From the NCBI GenBank assembly GCA_002451175.1, contig DKBI01000018.1, forward strand, positions 1 to 5,248: a DNA stretch of 5,248 nucleotides, read 5' to 3'. This stretch comes from Betaproteobacteria bacterium UBA6904 (GTDB lineage: Bacteria; Pseudomonadota; Gammaproteobacteria; Burkholderiales; SG8-39). The position numbers were made by a program, and so were the translations under genes. Positions 1 through 5,248 of the stretch are shown here, piece by piece (within the stretch, counting starts at the first letter, position 1; the number at the start of each line of letters is the position of its first letter). The notes beneath the pieces were generated by a model. That model searched no databases. It had not been told where the DNA came from and saw only the letters and a program-made list of their open reading frames with translations.

Positions 1-1083
1 CAGCGCGCACAGCGGCGCGGAGTAACCGAGCATCAGGCCGAACAGCACGACCAGGATGGGCACGAACAGGTGGCCGCGCACCATCAGCACGTTGGGCAGG
101 CGCGGCAGCTCGGCTTTCGGCACGCCGAGCAAGCCGTAGCGCTTGGCCTCGAAGTGCACGGCAAAGAACACCGCGAGGTAGTACAGGAACGCGGGCACCA
201 CCGCCCACAGGGCCACCTGCGCATAGGGCACCGCGAGAAACTCCGCCATGACGAAGGCCGCTGCGCCCATGATCGGCGGCATGAGCTGGCCTCCGGTCGA
301 GGCGACCGCCTCGACCGCGGCGGCGAACGGCGGCCGGAATCCGGTGCGCTTCATGAGCGGGATCGTGATCGGCCCGTCCACCATCACGTTCGCCACGGCG
401 CTGCCGGAGACCGTGCCGAACAGCGAGGAGCTCACCACCGCGACTTTGCCGGGGCCGCCCGCCTGGCTGCCCGTCAGCGACAGCGCGAAGTCCATGAAGA
501 GCTGGCCCGTGCCGCTCTTTTCCATGAACGCGCCGAAGAGCACGAAGAGCATGACGTACGAGGCCGATACGCCGAGCGTCGAGCCGAAGATGCCCTCGGT
601 GGACAGATACAGCTGCTCCATCAGCACCGGCGGCGCGACGCTGGTGAAGAGGCCTGCGTAGACGAGAAAGCACCCCGCGGTGATCGGCAGCGCCCAGCCG
701 ATCACGCGGCGCGTGCCCTCCAGCACGACGACCACCGCGGCGACCGACCAGAACTTGTCGGCGGCGGTCAGATCGTCGATGTAGATGATGCGGTTGGTGA
801 AGTACTCGTAGCTGAGGAAGATGTGCAGGACGCAGCCCCAGCCGAGCGCGAGCAGGGCGAGATCGAGCACGCGCCACGCCGCGCCCGCCTGCGGCCGCAG
901 CGGAAACAGCAGGAACACCAGGGCGAGCGCGAACATCAGGTGCGTGCCGCGGAACACGATCGCCTCGGGGGGGCCGAAGCCGGCGACGTACATGTGGTAC
1001 AGCGACATCGCGACGGCGATCGCCGCCACGATCCATCGCAGGACCTGCGACACGGGATTGACCGCCGCCTTCTCCTCCGTCAT
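1..1083 (-). CDS. TRAP transporter fused permease (4TM/12TM, TAXI-associated), N-terminal part
   Basis: This is the inner-membrane permease of a TRAP transporter, in which the small (DctQ-like) and large (DctM-like) subunits are fused, as is usual for TAXI-type systems. It would use an ion gradient to import the ligand delivered by the binding protein encoded just upstream. The frame is open from ATG at 1083 to the window edge, giving 361 residues and no stop. Such proteins are usually over 600 residues, so roughly the C-terminal 40% is missing. Hydrophobic segments are visible near residues 17-34, 47-62, 73-90, 130-147, 172-187, 268-283, 290-311 and 339-356. Family signatures include EGTRRVIGWALP (122-133), the large-subunit block GTVSGSAVANVMVDGP (223-238), and STGGQLMPPIMGAAAFVMAE (262-281). 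The start follows a G-run (1087-1092) only 3 nt upstream, a poor ribosome site, but no other ATG, GTG or TTG lies between this ATG and the TAXI gene in frame. The substrate is unknown. Confidence 0.93.
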   Translation of the reverse strand, partial: MTEEKAAVNPVSQVLRWIVAAIAVAMSLYHMYVAGFGPPEAIVFRGTHLMFALALVFLLFPLRPQAGAAWRVLDLALLALGWGCVLHIFLSYEYFTNRIIYIDDLTAADKFWSVAAVVVVLEGTRRVIGWALPITAGCFLVYAGLFTSVAPPVLMEQLYLSTEGIFGSTLGVSASYVMLFVLFGAFMEKSGTGQLFMDFALSLTGSQAGGPGKVAVVSSSLFGTVSGSAVANVMVDGPITIPLMKRTGFRPPFAAAVEAVASTGGQLMPPIMGAAAFVMAEFLAVPYAQVALWAVVPAFLYYLAVFFAVHFEAKRYGLLGVPKAELPRLPNVLMVRGHLFVPILVVLFGLMLGYSAPLCAL

Positions 1084-1096
1084 GCGCCCCCCAACG

Positions 1097-1124
1097 AAAA
1101 ACGGGGCGGTCGGTCCGCCCCGTT
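1097..1124 (-). terminator. Intrinsic terminator-like hairpin between TAXI and permease genes
   Basis: A perfect 10-bp inverted repeat (1100-1109 with 1115-1124) encloses a 5-nt loop. Read on the minus strand, the GC-rich stem is followed directly by a run of five T (1101-1097, the first two being the last bases of the stem), then C, G and two more T. This is the architecture of a rho-independent terminator. It lies 13 nt upstream of the permease ATG, inside an apparent transporter operon. It is therefore more likely a partial terminator that lets the binding protein be made in excess over the permease. The orientation fits only minus-strand transcription. The function is inferred from sequence alone. 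Confidence 0.6.
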
Positions 1125-1128
1125 GCGC

Positions 1129-1155
1129 CTGCCGGCGCCCGCTACGCGCCGGCAG
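1129..1155 (-). repeat. Second intercistronic inverted repeat (10-bp stem, 7-nt loop)
   Basis: The arms at 1129-1138 and 1146-1155 are perfect reverse complements, ten pairs and nearly all G-C, around a 7-nt loop. The hairpin starts 5 nt after the TAXI stop codon and sits upstream of the terminator-like hairpin in the transcript. It lacks its own T-tract, so it is not a terminator by itself. It could shield the 3' end of the TAXI mRNA from exonucleases, or serve as an extra stem that helps the adjacent hairpin. In DNA this GC-rich, short inverted repeats also arise by chance. Confidence 0.5.
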
Positions 1156-1160
1156 CCGGA

Positions 1161-2099
1161 CTACATCGCGCCGACTTCCTTGTAGTACTTGGCGGCGCCC
1201 TTGTGGAACGGCACGCCGATGTCGAGCGCCATGTCTTTCGCCGTGACACCCGAGATGGACTTGACGATCGCCGCCATGTCGTTGACGTGCAGCACCATGG
1301 TCTTCGTCATCTTGTAGACGGTGTCCTCGGGCAGGTTGCACGCGGCGACGATGTGCGTCGAATAGCCGATCACCGCGACGTCCTTGTCTTGCTTGGGATA
1401 GGTTCCCGCCTTGATGATGAGCCGGTTGTAGCCCGGGTTCATCTTCTTCAGTTCACCCATCGTCTTGTCGTCCACCGGCACGAGCTTGACGTCGCGCGCG
1501 CTGGCCAGATCCATCACCGCGGACGCCGGCGCCGTCGTGCCGAGCGTGAAGACCTGGGCATGGCCGTCCTTCATCATGGCCACCGCGTCCGTGTAGCCGG
1601 CCTGGAAGTTGACCTTGGAGAGCGCGCCGTAATCCATGCCGTTGATCTTCAGCACCATCGCCGTGAGGATTTCCGCGGTGTTGCCCTTGGGCTGCGTCAC
1701 CAGCACCTTGCCCTTCAGGTCGGCAAACCCGTTGACGCCCGAGTTGCTCGCGGCGACCACCTGGAAGTACTGCGGGTAGAGATTCGCAACCTGGCAGACG
1801 TTGGTCACCTTCTTCGGGTACGGCGCGCGGCCTTCCACGCCGTCCACGGTCGTGCTCGAGTTGGCGATGCCGATGTGCGCCTTGCCCTCGTCGATGCCGC
1901 GCACGTTGGCGATGCCGGCGCCCGGCGTCTGCTGGATCTGCAGGCCGCCGACTTCCTTTTCCCACAGGCCCTTCAGCGCGCCGCCCAGCGGAATCCAGGA
2001 TCCGCCCTGCGGGCCGGTCATGAAGGTCACCTGCTGCGCCGCGGCCGGCAGCCCCAGCAGCGCGAGCGCCGCGCCGGTCAGAATGGTTCTCGCAATCAT
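1161..2099 (-). CDS. TAXI family TRAP transporter solute-binding subunit
   Basis: This periplasmic protein captures the ligand and passes it to the TRAP permease encoded next. It has 312 residues, the normal length for the family. Residues 1-21 form a Sec signal peptide: a short n-region with one Arg, a hydrophobic core, and an Ala-Ala-Ala site before Gln22-Gln23. TAXI features follow: MTGPQGGSWIPLGGALKGL (27-45), TPGAGIANVRGIDEGKAHIG (58-77), YPQYFQVVA (108-116), DLKGKVLVTQPKGNTAEI (127-144) and the C-terminal PFHKGAAKYYKEVG (297-310). Two cysteines, C102 and C254, lie in the mature part and might pair in the periplasm. The ATG at 2099 is chosen because a GAGGAGG site lies 4 nt upstream and the signal peptide starts there. 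The open frame runs on to 2459, but that part is an antisense-like, Arg-rich shadow over the ChaN gene. Known TAXI ligands are organic acids such as glutamate or 2-oxoglutarate; the ligand here is unknown. Confidence 0.95.
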   Translation of the reverse strand: MIARTILTGAALALLGLPAAAQQVTFMTGPQGGSWIPLGGALKGLWEKEVGGLQIQQTPGAGIANVRGIDEGKAHIGIANSSTTVDGVEGRAPYPKKVTNVCQVANLYPQYFQVVAASNSGVNGFADLKGKVLVTQPKGNTAEILTAMVLKINGMDYGALSKVNFQAGYTDAVAMMKDGHAQVFTLGTTAPASAVMDLASARDVKLVPVDDKTMGELKKMNPGYNRLIIKAGTYPKQDKDVAVIGYSTHIVAACNLPEDTVYKMTKTMVLHVNDMAAIVKSISGVTAKDMALDIGVPFHKGAAKYYKEVGAM

Positions 2100-2103
2100 G
2101 ATT

Positions 2104-2110
2104 CCTCCTC
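2104..2110 (-). promoter_or_regulatory. Strong ribosome binding site for the TAXI gene
   Basis: On the minus strand GAGGAGG stands 4 nt before the ATG at 2099. It is a near-perfect match to the anti-Shine-Dalgarno sequence and fixes the start within a longer open frame. It is much stronger than the sites before the aldolase, ChaN and permease genes, which fits high production of a binding protein. Confidence 0.8.
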
Positions 2111-2127
2111 GGTTGAATTCGGCCAAT

Positions 2128-2156
2128 AGTATCAACGCTTCGCCATGCCGGCGCAA
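2128..2156 (-). promoter_or_regulatory. Possible sigma70-type promoter for the TAXI-permease pair
   Basis: On the minus strand TTGCGC (2156-2151) and GATACT (2133-2128) are separated by exactly 17 nt. They match the -35 and -10 consensus at 3 and 4 of 6 positions. The -10 element falls at the stop codon of the ChaN gene, in a short AT-richer patch that stands out from the GC-rich surroundings. Transcription would start near 2121, leaving a leader of about 22 nt with the TAXI ribosome site in it. The match is modest, and the TAXI gene could equally be transcribed by readthrough from the upstream operon. Confidence 0.3.
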
Positions 2157-3007
2157 GGGTCCGGGCGCGCGTGGCGCGAGGTAAACCAGAGGTAATCGAA
2201 GCTCGCCGGCGTCGCGAAATCGGCGAGGTAATCGAGCGGCTGCGTGTGCTCCGAGACGACTTCGGCGAACGCGATCGCGACCACGTCCCGCGAGGCGAGA
2301 TAGTGCGGCGCGCCAACGTCCTTGCGCGCGTGGCCGGAACCGGCGATGAGCGCGGTGGCGCCACCCGCTCCGGCGAGCGCCTGCGCCATGCGCGCATCGC
2401 GTGCGCGCTGCGCCTCGACCAGGCCCGCGAGACGCTGGGCGTCGGGGCGATGGCCGCAATGCCCGTCGATCAGGTCGCGCTCGAGTGCCGCGCGCACGGC
2501 CGGAGGCGCCGGCGGCAGGCCGGCCCGCGACGGCGCCGATACGATCGCGCGTGCATCGGCGCGCGAGAGGTTCGCCGCGACGAGCGGCCAGTGGCGCCGG
2601 ACGGCAAATTCGACGAGCGGCCGGTACAGCGGCCAGTTCCAGCCCTTGCGGTCGAAGCGTCCCGCGTCCGCGAGGCCTTCGGCGTCCGCGCCCTGCGCGC
2701 GCGCCGCATCGAGCGCGGACTGGTGTTCCGTGTCGAACTGTTCCATGGCGAGCCGGCGCTGCGGGCCGCGCTGCGCCAGCGCCTCGAGTGCGCGCTGCTG
2801 CAGGCGGTGATGCTCCGGGTTGTCATGCGTTTCGCCGAGGATCACGTGGCGCGCGCGCGCCGCGCGCTCCCAGACCGCCTCGGGCGCGACGAACGCCGCG
2901 GCGCGCACGTCCCAGATGCGACCCTCGAGCGGGTGCGGTTCCTTCAGGGTCCCGCCCGCGCAGGCCGCCAGGAGCGCTGCGCCGGCGAGCAGCGCGGCCG
3001 CCCTCAC
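2132..3007 (-). CDS. ChaN-like (haem-binding uptake, Tiki superfamily) lipoprotein
   Basis: A 291-residue predicted lipoprotein of the ChaN family. Campylobacter ChaN is an iron-regulated lipoprotein that binds haem; the fold belongs to the Tiki/EreA-like superfamily, some members of which are metalloproteases. The N-terminus is short and hydrophobic with a lipobox Leu-Ala-Ala-Cys, placing the lipidated cysteine at residue 16. Conserved blocks are VILGETHDNPEHHRLQ (55-70), the AMEQFD block (87-92), GHCGHRPD (182-189) and the C-terminal GSGHARKDVGAPHYL (223-237). Glu59, His61, His66/67 and His226 are the likely functional residues. The GTG start at 3007 overlaps the dehydrogenase stop as GTGA. 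I chose it because the lipoprotein signal begins there. No clear Shine-Dalgarno precedes it, so translation is probably coupled to the upstream gene. The link of a haem-type lipoprotein to a carboxylate operon is unexplained; the true ligand or activity is unknown. Confidence 0.9.
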   Translation of the reverse strand: MRAAALLAGAALLAACAGGTLKEPHPLEGRIWDVRAAAFVAPEAVWERAARARHVILGETHDNPEHHRLQQRALEALAQRGPQRRLAMEQFDTEHQSALDAARAQGADAEGLADAGRFDRKGWNWPLYRPLVEFAVRRHWPLVAANLSRADARAIVSAPSRAGLPPAPPAVRAALERDLIDGHCGHRPDAQRLAGLVEAQRARDARMAQALAGAGGATALIAGSGHARKDVGAPHYLASRDVVAIAFAEVVSEHTQPLDYLADFATPASFDYLWFTSRHARPDPCAGMAKR

Positions 3008-3948
3008 ACGACGCGCGTGAGCACGGGCTTGCCGGCGAAATGCGCGCGGAAGTTGTCCACCTGCAGCATGCCCATGGCGAAGCGCGTTTCCTGCGTCGCG
3101 CTGCCGACGTGCGGGTAGAGCACGGCGTTCTGCAGCGCGAAGAATTCCGGATTCACGGCGGGTTCCTTGTCGAAGACGTCGAGCCCGGCGCCGGCGATGC
3201 GGCGATCCTTGAGGTACGCGAGCAGCGCCGCCTCGTCCACCGTCGAGCCGCGCGAGATGTTCACCACGTAGCCCTGCGGGCCGAGCGCGTCGAGCACCTT
3301 CGCGTCGATGATCTTCGCCGTACTGGCGCCGCCGGGCGTCGCCACCAGAATCACGTCGGAGTGCTTGGCGAGCGAAACGGGGTCGGCGTCGTAGGCGTAC
3401 GGCACGCTCTTCTTCTGCGTGCGGTTGTGATAGCGGATCTTCATGCCGAAGGCCTCGGCGCGCTTCGCGATCGCCTCGCCGATGCGGCCGAGCCCCAGCA
3501 CGCCGAGCGTCTTCCCGCCGAGCGAGCGGGTGAGGGGGTATGCGCCGCGCGTTGCCCAGTAGCCGGAGCGCAGGTACGCCTCGGATTGCGGGAACTCCCG
3601 CAGCACGTTGAGCACGAGCGACATGGCGGTGTCCGCGACGCAGTCGTTGAGGACGTCCGGCGTGTTGGTCACGATGATGCCGCGCTGCTTGGCCGCGGCG
3701 AGATCGATCGAGTCCACGCCGACGCCGAAGTGGCTGATGATCTCCAGCTTCGGCAGCGCGTCCATCAGCGCCGCGTTGGCCCCGTCCGGTCCGAACGTCG
3801 CGAGCCCGCGCGCGTGCGGCGCGGCCGCCTGGAGAAACGCGGCGCGCTCGGGCGCCTCGTACAGCTTGCGCAGGTGCAGCTCGCGCTCGAGGATTTCCTG
3901 GGTGCGCGGCAGCACGGGGGTCACGATCACGACGTCGGGTTTCTTCAT
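3004..3948 (-). CDS. D-isomer-specific 2-hydroxyacid dehydrogenase (glyoxylate/hydroxypyruvate reductase-like)
   Basis: A cytoplasmic NAD(P)-dependent oxidoreductase that interconverts 2-oxo acids and D-2-hydroxy acids, for example glyoxylate/glycolate or hydroxypyruvate/glycerate. It has 314 residues, the usual length. The substrate-side loop carries [12 protein letters not shown] (72-83). The Rossmann motif is GLGRIG (152-157) in [19 protein letters not shown] (145-163). The catalytic triad is intact: Arg233 in NISRG, Glu262 in DVFDKEP, and His280 in PHVGSAT. After the second strand of the cofactor fold the sequence reads YHNRTQKK (173-180). An Asn-Arg pair replaces the acidic residue typical of NAD enzymes, as in NADPH-preferring glyoxylate/hydroxypyruvate and hydroxyphenylpyruvate reductases. 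The ATG at 3948 overlaps the aldolase stop as ATGA. An AAGGAGG site 7 nt upstream supports it over the longer open frame reaching 4656. Whether it reduces a product of the aldolase is inferred from gene order. Confidence 0.93.
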   Translation of the reverse strand: MKKPDVVIVTPVLPRTQEILERELHLRKLYEAPERAAFLQAAAPHARGLATFGPDGANAALMDALPKLEIISHFGVGVDSIDLAAAKQRGIIVTNTPDVLNDCVADTAMSLVLNVLREFPQSEAYLRSGYWATRGAYPLTRSLGGKTLGVLGLGRIGEAIAKRAEAFGMKIRYHNRTQKKSVPYAYDADPVSLAKHSDVILVATPGGASTAKIIDAKVLDALGPQGYVVNISRGSTVDEAALLAYLKDRRIAGAGLDVFDKEPAVNPEFFALQNAVLYPHVGSATQETRFAMGMLQVDNFRAHFAGKPVLTRVV

Positions 3949-4718
3949 GCCTTGGCCTCCTTGAATTTCGCGCACAGCGCCTCGGCGCCGCGGGCCAGCA
4001 GGCCCACGTCCGCGCCGACCGCGACGAACAACGCTCCGGCGCCGAGCATGCGGCGGGCATCGGCCTCGACCGGCGACAGGTAGCCGGGGGCCGAACCCGC
4101 GCGCCGGATGCGCCGCATCGCTTCCTCGATGAGCGGCAGCACGGCCGGATTCGCCGTCTCGCCCGTGTAGCCGAGGGACGCGTGCAGGTCGGCGGGGCCG
4201 ATGAACACGCCGTCCACGCCGTCCACCGCGCAGATCGCCTCGAGCTGCTCGAGCGCCTGCTTCGTTTCGACCTGCACCAGCACGCAGAGCTCCTCGTGCG
4301 CCTTCTTGGCGTAGCCGGCGATGCGTCCAAAGCGCGTGGCGCGCGTCGCCCCAGCGACCCCGCGGACTCCGGCGGGCGGATAGCGCGTGGCGGCGACCGC
4401 CGCCTTCGCTTCCTCGGCGCTCTGCACGTAGGGAACGAGCAGCGACTGCGCGCCGGCGTCCAGCACGCGCTTGATCGTCACCATGTCGTTCCACGGCACG
4501 CGCACGATCGGCGTGGTCGGGTAGGCCGCCGCGGCCTGCAGCTGGCCGAGCAGCGATTCCAGGTCGTTCGGCGAGTGCTCCATGTCGAGCAGGATCCAGT
4601 CGAAGCCGGCGCCGGCGATCACCTCGACGGTGTAGCTGGAGGACAGGCTCGACCACAGGCCGATCTGCGGCCGGCCGGCCCGGAGGGCGGCTTTGAACGC
4701 GTTGTGAGGGAGTTCCAT
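3945..4718 (-). CDS. HpcH/HpaI family class II aldolase
   Basis: A metal-dependent, cytoplasmic aldolase of the HpcH/HpaI (citrate lyase beta-like) family. Such enzymes reversibly cleave 2-oxo-4-hydroxy acids to pyruvate or another 2-oxo acid plus an aldehyde. Examples are HpaI (4-hydroxy-2-oxoheptanedioate), GarL (2-keto-3-deoxyglucarate) and RhmA (2-keto-3-deoxyrhamnonate). It has 257 residues, the family norm. By alignment to E. coli HpaI from memory, the key residues are all present: His48 in [14 protein letters not shown] (39-52), Arg73 in IVRVPWND (71-78), Gln149 and Glu151 in LVQVET (metal ligand), and Asp177 in [10 protein letters not shown] (174-183; metal ligand). VRGVAG (118-123) is also typical. 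The ATG at 4718 lies 2 nt after the Bug stop. No clear Shine-Dalgarno precedes it, which suggests re-initiation by ribosomes ending the Bug gene. Substrate specificity cannot be read from these motifs, since the family is promiscuous. The next gene overlaps it by 4 nt. Confidence 0.94.
   Translation of the reverse strand: MELPHNAFKAALRAGRPQIGLWSSLSSSYTVEVIAGAGFDWILLDMEHSPNDLESLLGQLQAAAAYPTTPIVRVPWNDMVTIKRVLDAGAQSLLVPYVQSAEEAKAAVAATRYPPAGVRGVAGATRATRFGRIAGYAKKAHEELCVLVQVETKQALEQLEAICAVDGVDGVFIGPADLHASLGYTGETANPAVLPLIEEAMRRIRRAGSAPGYLSPVEADARRMLGAGALFVAVGADVGLLARGAEALCAKFKEAKA
3956..3962 (-). promoter_or_regulatory. Ribosome binding site of the dehydrogenase, inside the aldolase 3' end
   Basis: AAGGAGG on the minus strand lies 7 nt before the dehydrogenase ATG and is encoded within the last codons of the aldolase (Lys-Glu-Ala-Lys-Ala-stop). 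With the ATGA overlap it gives both re-initiation and independent ribosome entry, so the dehydrogenase is likely made at least as efficiently as the aldolase. Confidence 0.75.
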
Positions 4719-4720
4719 GG

Positions 4721-5248
4721 TCAGTCGAATTTCGTTCCGGAGTCCTTGACGACCTTCGCCCAGCGTGCCTGCTCCGCGCGCATCCAGGTGCCGAGACTCT
4801 CCGGCGTTCCGGTGCGCACTTCGGTGCCTTGCCTGGCGAAGCGCTCTTTCATCTCAGGCGCGTTCAGCACGCGCGTCAATTCCGCGTTCAAGCGGGCGAC
4901 GATCTCGCGCGGCATGCCGGCCGCGCCGACAACGCCCTGAAACGAGCCCGTCTCGAAGCCGGGCAGGCCTTGTTCTGCGACCGTCGGGGTGTCCTTCGCG
5001 GTCGGCACGCGCTGCGCGCTGGACACCGCCAGCGCACGCAGCTTGCCCCCGGTCACCGAGGGCCACGTCGCCAGCATGCCGTTGAACAGCACCTGCGCCT
5101 GGCCGGCGACCACTGCGGTGACCGCGTCTGCGCCTCCCTTGTACGGAATGTAGGTCCAATCGATGCCGGTGCGCTGCGCGAACTCGATACCGGCGAGCTG
5201 CGGCGCCCCGCCGATGCCGGAGATCGCGAAATTGAGCTTGCCGGGCTG
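4721..5248 (-). CDS. Bug/TctC family tripartite tricarboxylate transporter substrate-binding protein, C-terminal part
   Basis: This is the C-terminal 175 residues of a periplasmic binding protein of the Bug (TctC) family. The frame stays open to the window edge; the signal peptide and first domain lie beyond it (family length about 320). The visible part starts with [20 protein letters not shown] (fragment residues 2-21). It continues with the conserved [19 protein letters not shown] block (33-51), then [13 protein letters not shown] and the [20 protein letters not shown] stretch, and ends with the typical amphipathic C-terminal helices. Bug proteins bind carboxylates, aromatic acids, amino acids and other small molecules; many are orphans far from any TctA/TctB membrane genes. 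None is seen here, though the upstream side is cut off. The stop is 2 nt from the aldolase ATG, so the two are almost certainly co-transcribed and may share a substrate pathway. Internal starts such as GTG at 5113 are rejected because conserved sequence continues upstream. Confidence 0.93.
   Translation of the reverse strand, partial: QPGKLNFAISGIGGAPQLAGIEFAQRTGIDWTYIPYKGGADAVTAVVAGQAQVLFNGMLATWPSVTGGKLRALAVSSAQRVPTAKDTPTVAEQGLPGFETGSFQGVVGAAGMPREIVARLNAELTRVLNAPEMKERFARQGTEVRTGTPESLGTWMRAEQARWAKVVKDSGTKFD

Noticed and set aside
70..1185. Long plus-strand open frame of 371 codons
   Set aside because: It is antisense to the TRAP permease, rich in Arg, His, Gly and Ala with no recognisable domain. 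The minus strand gives clear transmembrane segments and TRAP motifs, so this is a GC-rich shadow.
1203..2129. Plus-strand open frame of 308 codons opposite the TAXI gene
   Set aside because: Its composition is that of a complementary-strand shadow (Arg, His, Val, Asp runs) and it covers a well-conserved TAXI gene exactly.
2100..2459. N-terminal extension of the TAXI open frame
   Set aside because: The extension overlaps the conserved C-terminal part of the ChaN gene in another frame and is Arg-rich. The signal peptide and GAGGAGG site place the true start at 2099.
2401..4083. Plus-strand open frame of 560 codons
   Set aside because: It is antisense to the ChaN, dehydrogenase and aldolase genes, with very Arg/Ala/Pro-rich low-complexity composition and no family match. 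The opposite strand has three genes with intact catalytic motifs.
3008..4330. N-terminal extension of the ChaN open frame, suggesting a giant fusion protein
   Set aside because: The upstream part is an out-of-frame reading of the dehydrogenase and aldolase genes. The lipobox signal begins at the GTG at 3007.
4605..4629. Short GC palindrome-like stretch with flanking GTCGA/TCGAC
   Set aside because: It lies within conserved aldolase codons (around residues 30-38) and is explained by coding sequence and GC bias; it has no T-tract or repeat context.
4182..4940. Plus-strand open frame of 252 codons opposite the aldolase and Bug genes
   Set aside because: It spans the junction of two real minus-strand genes and has no recognisable domain.

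Overview
The window carries six protein-coding genes, all on the minus strand and packed tightly enough that no stretch over 300 bases lacks a gene. Base composition is very GC-rich (about two thirds by eye). An orphan Bug-type periplasmic binding protein, a TRAP-TAXI transporter and HpaI-type catabolic genes together are typical of Betaproteobacteria, most likely Burkholderiales. That assignment is inferred from family content, not from any marker gene.

In the direction of transcription (right to left) the layout is as follows. (1) The C-terminal 175 residues of a Bug/TctC-family solute-binding protein (4721-5248), whose N-terminus lies off the right edge. (2) An HpcH/HpaI-family class II aldolase (3945-4718). 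(3) A D-isomer-specific 2-hydroxyacid dehydrogenase of the glyoxylate/hydroxypyruvate reductase type (3004-3948). (4) A ChaN-like lipoprotein (2132-3007). (5) A TRAP transporter solute-binding protein of the TAXI family (1161-2099). (6) The first 361 residues of the fused TRAP permease (1-1083), which runs off the left edge.

Genes 1 to 4 are joined by a 2-nt gap, an ATGA overlap and a GTGA overlap, so they read as one translationally coupled operon. After 32 nt comes the TAXI gene, with its own strong ribosome binding site and a possible promoter in the end of the ChaN gene. The TAXI and permease genes are separated by 77 nt holding two tandem hairpins. The second hairpin ends in a T-tract on the transcribed strand and resembles an intrinsic terminator or attenuator.

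A coherent reading is a module for uptake and breakdown of a small carboxylate or sugar-acid-like compound. The TRAP-TAXI system (and possibly the Bug protein with a remote permease) would bind and import an organic acid. The aldolase would cleave a 2-oxo-4-hydroxy acid into pyruvate or another 2-oxo acid plus an aldehyde, and the dehydrogenase would reduce a 2-oxo acid or semialdehyde product. The substrate cannot be read from the sequence. The ChaN-like lipoprotein does not fit this scheme and is the oddest member. I see no RNA genes, CRISPR arrays, insertion sequences or phage genes, and no clear evidence of a wholly new system.
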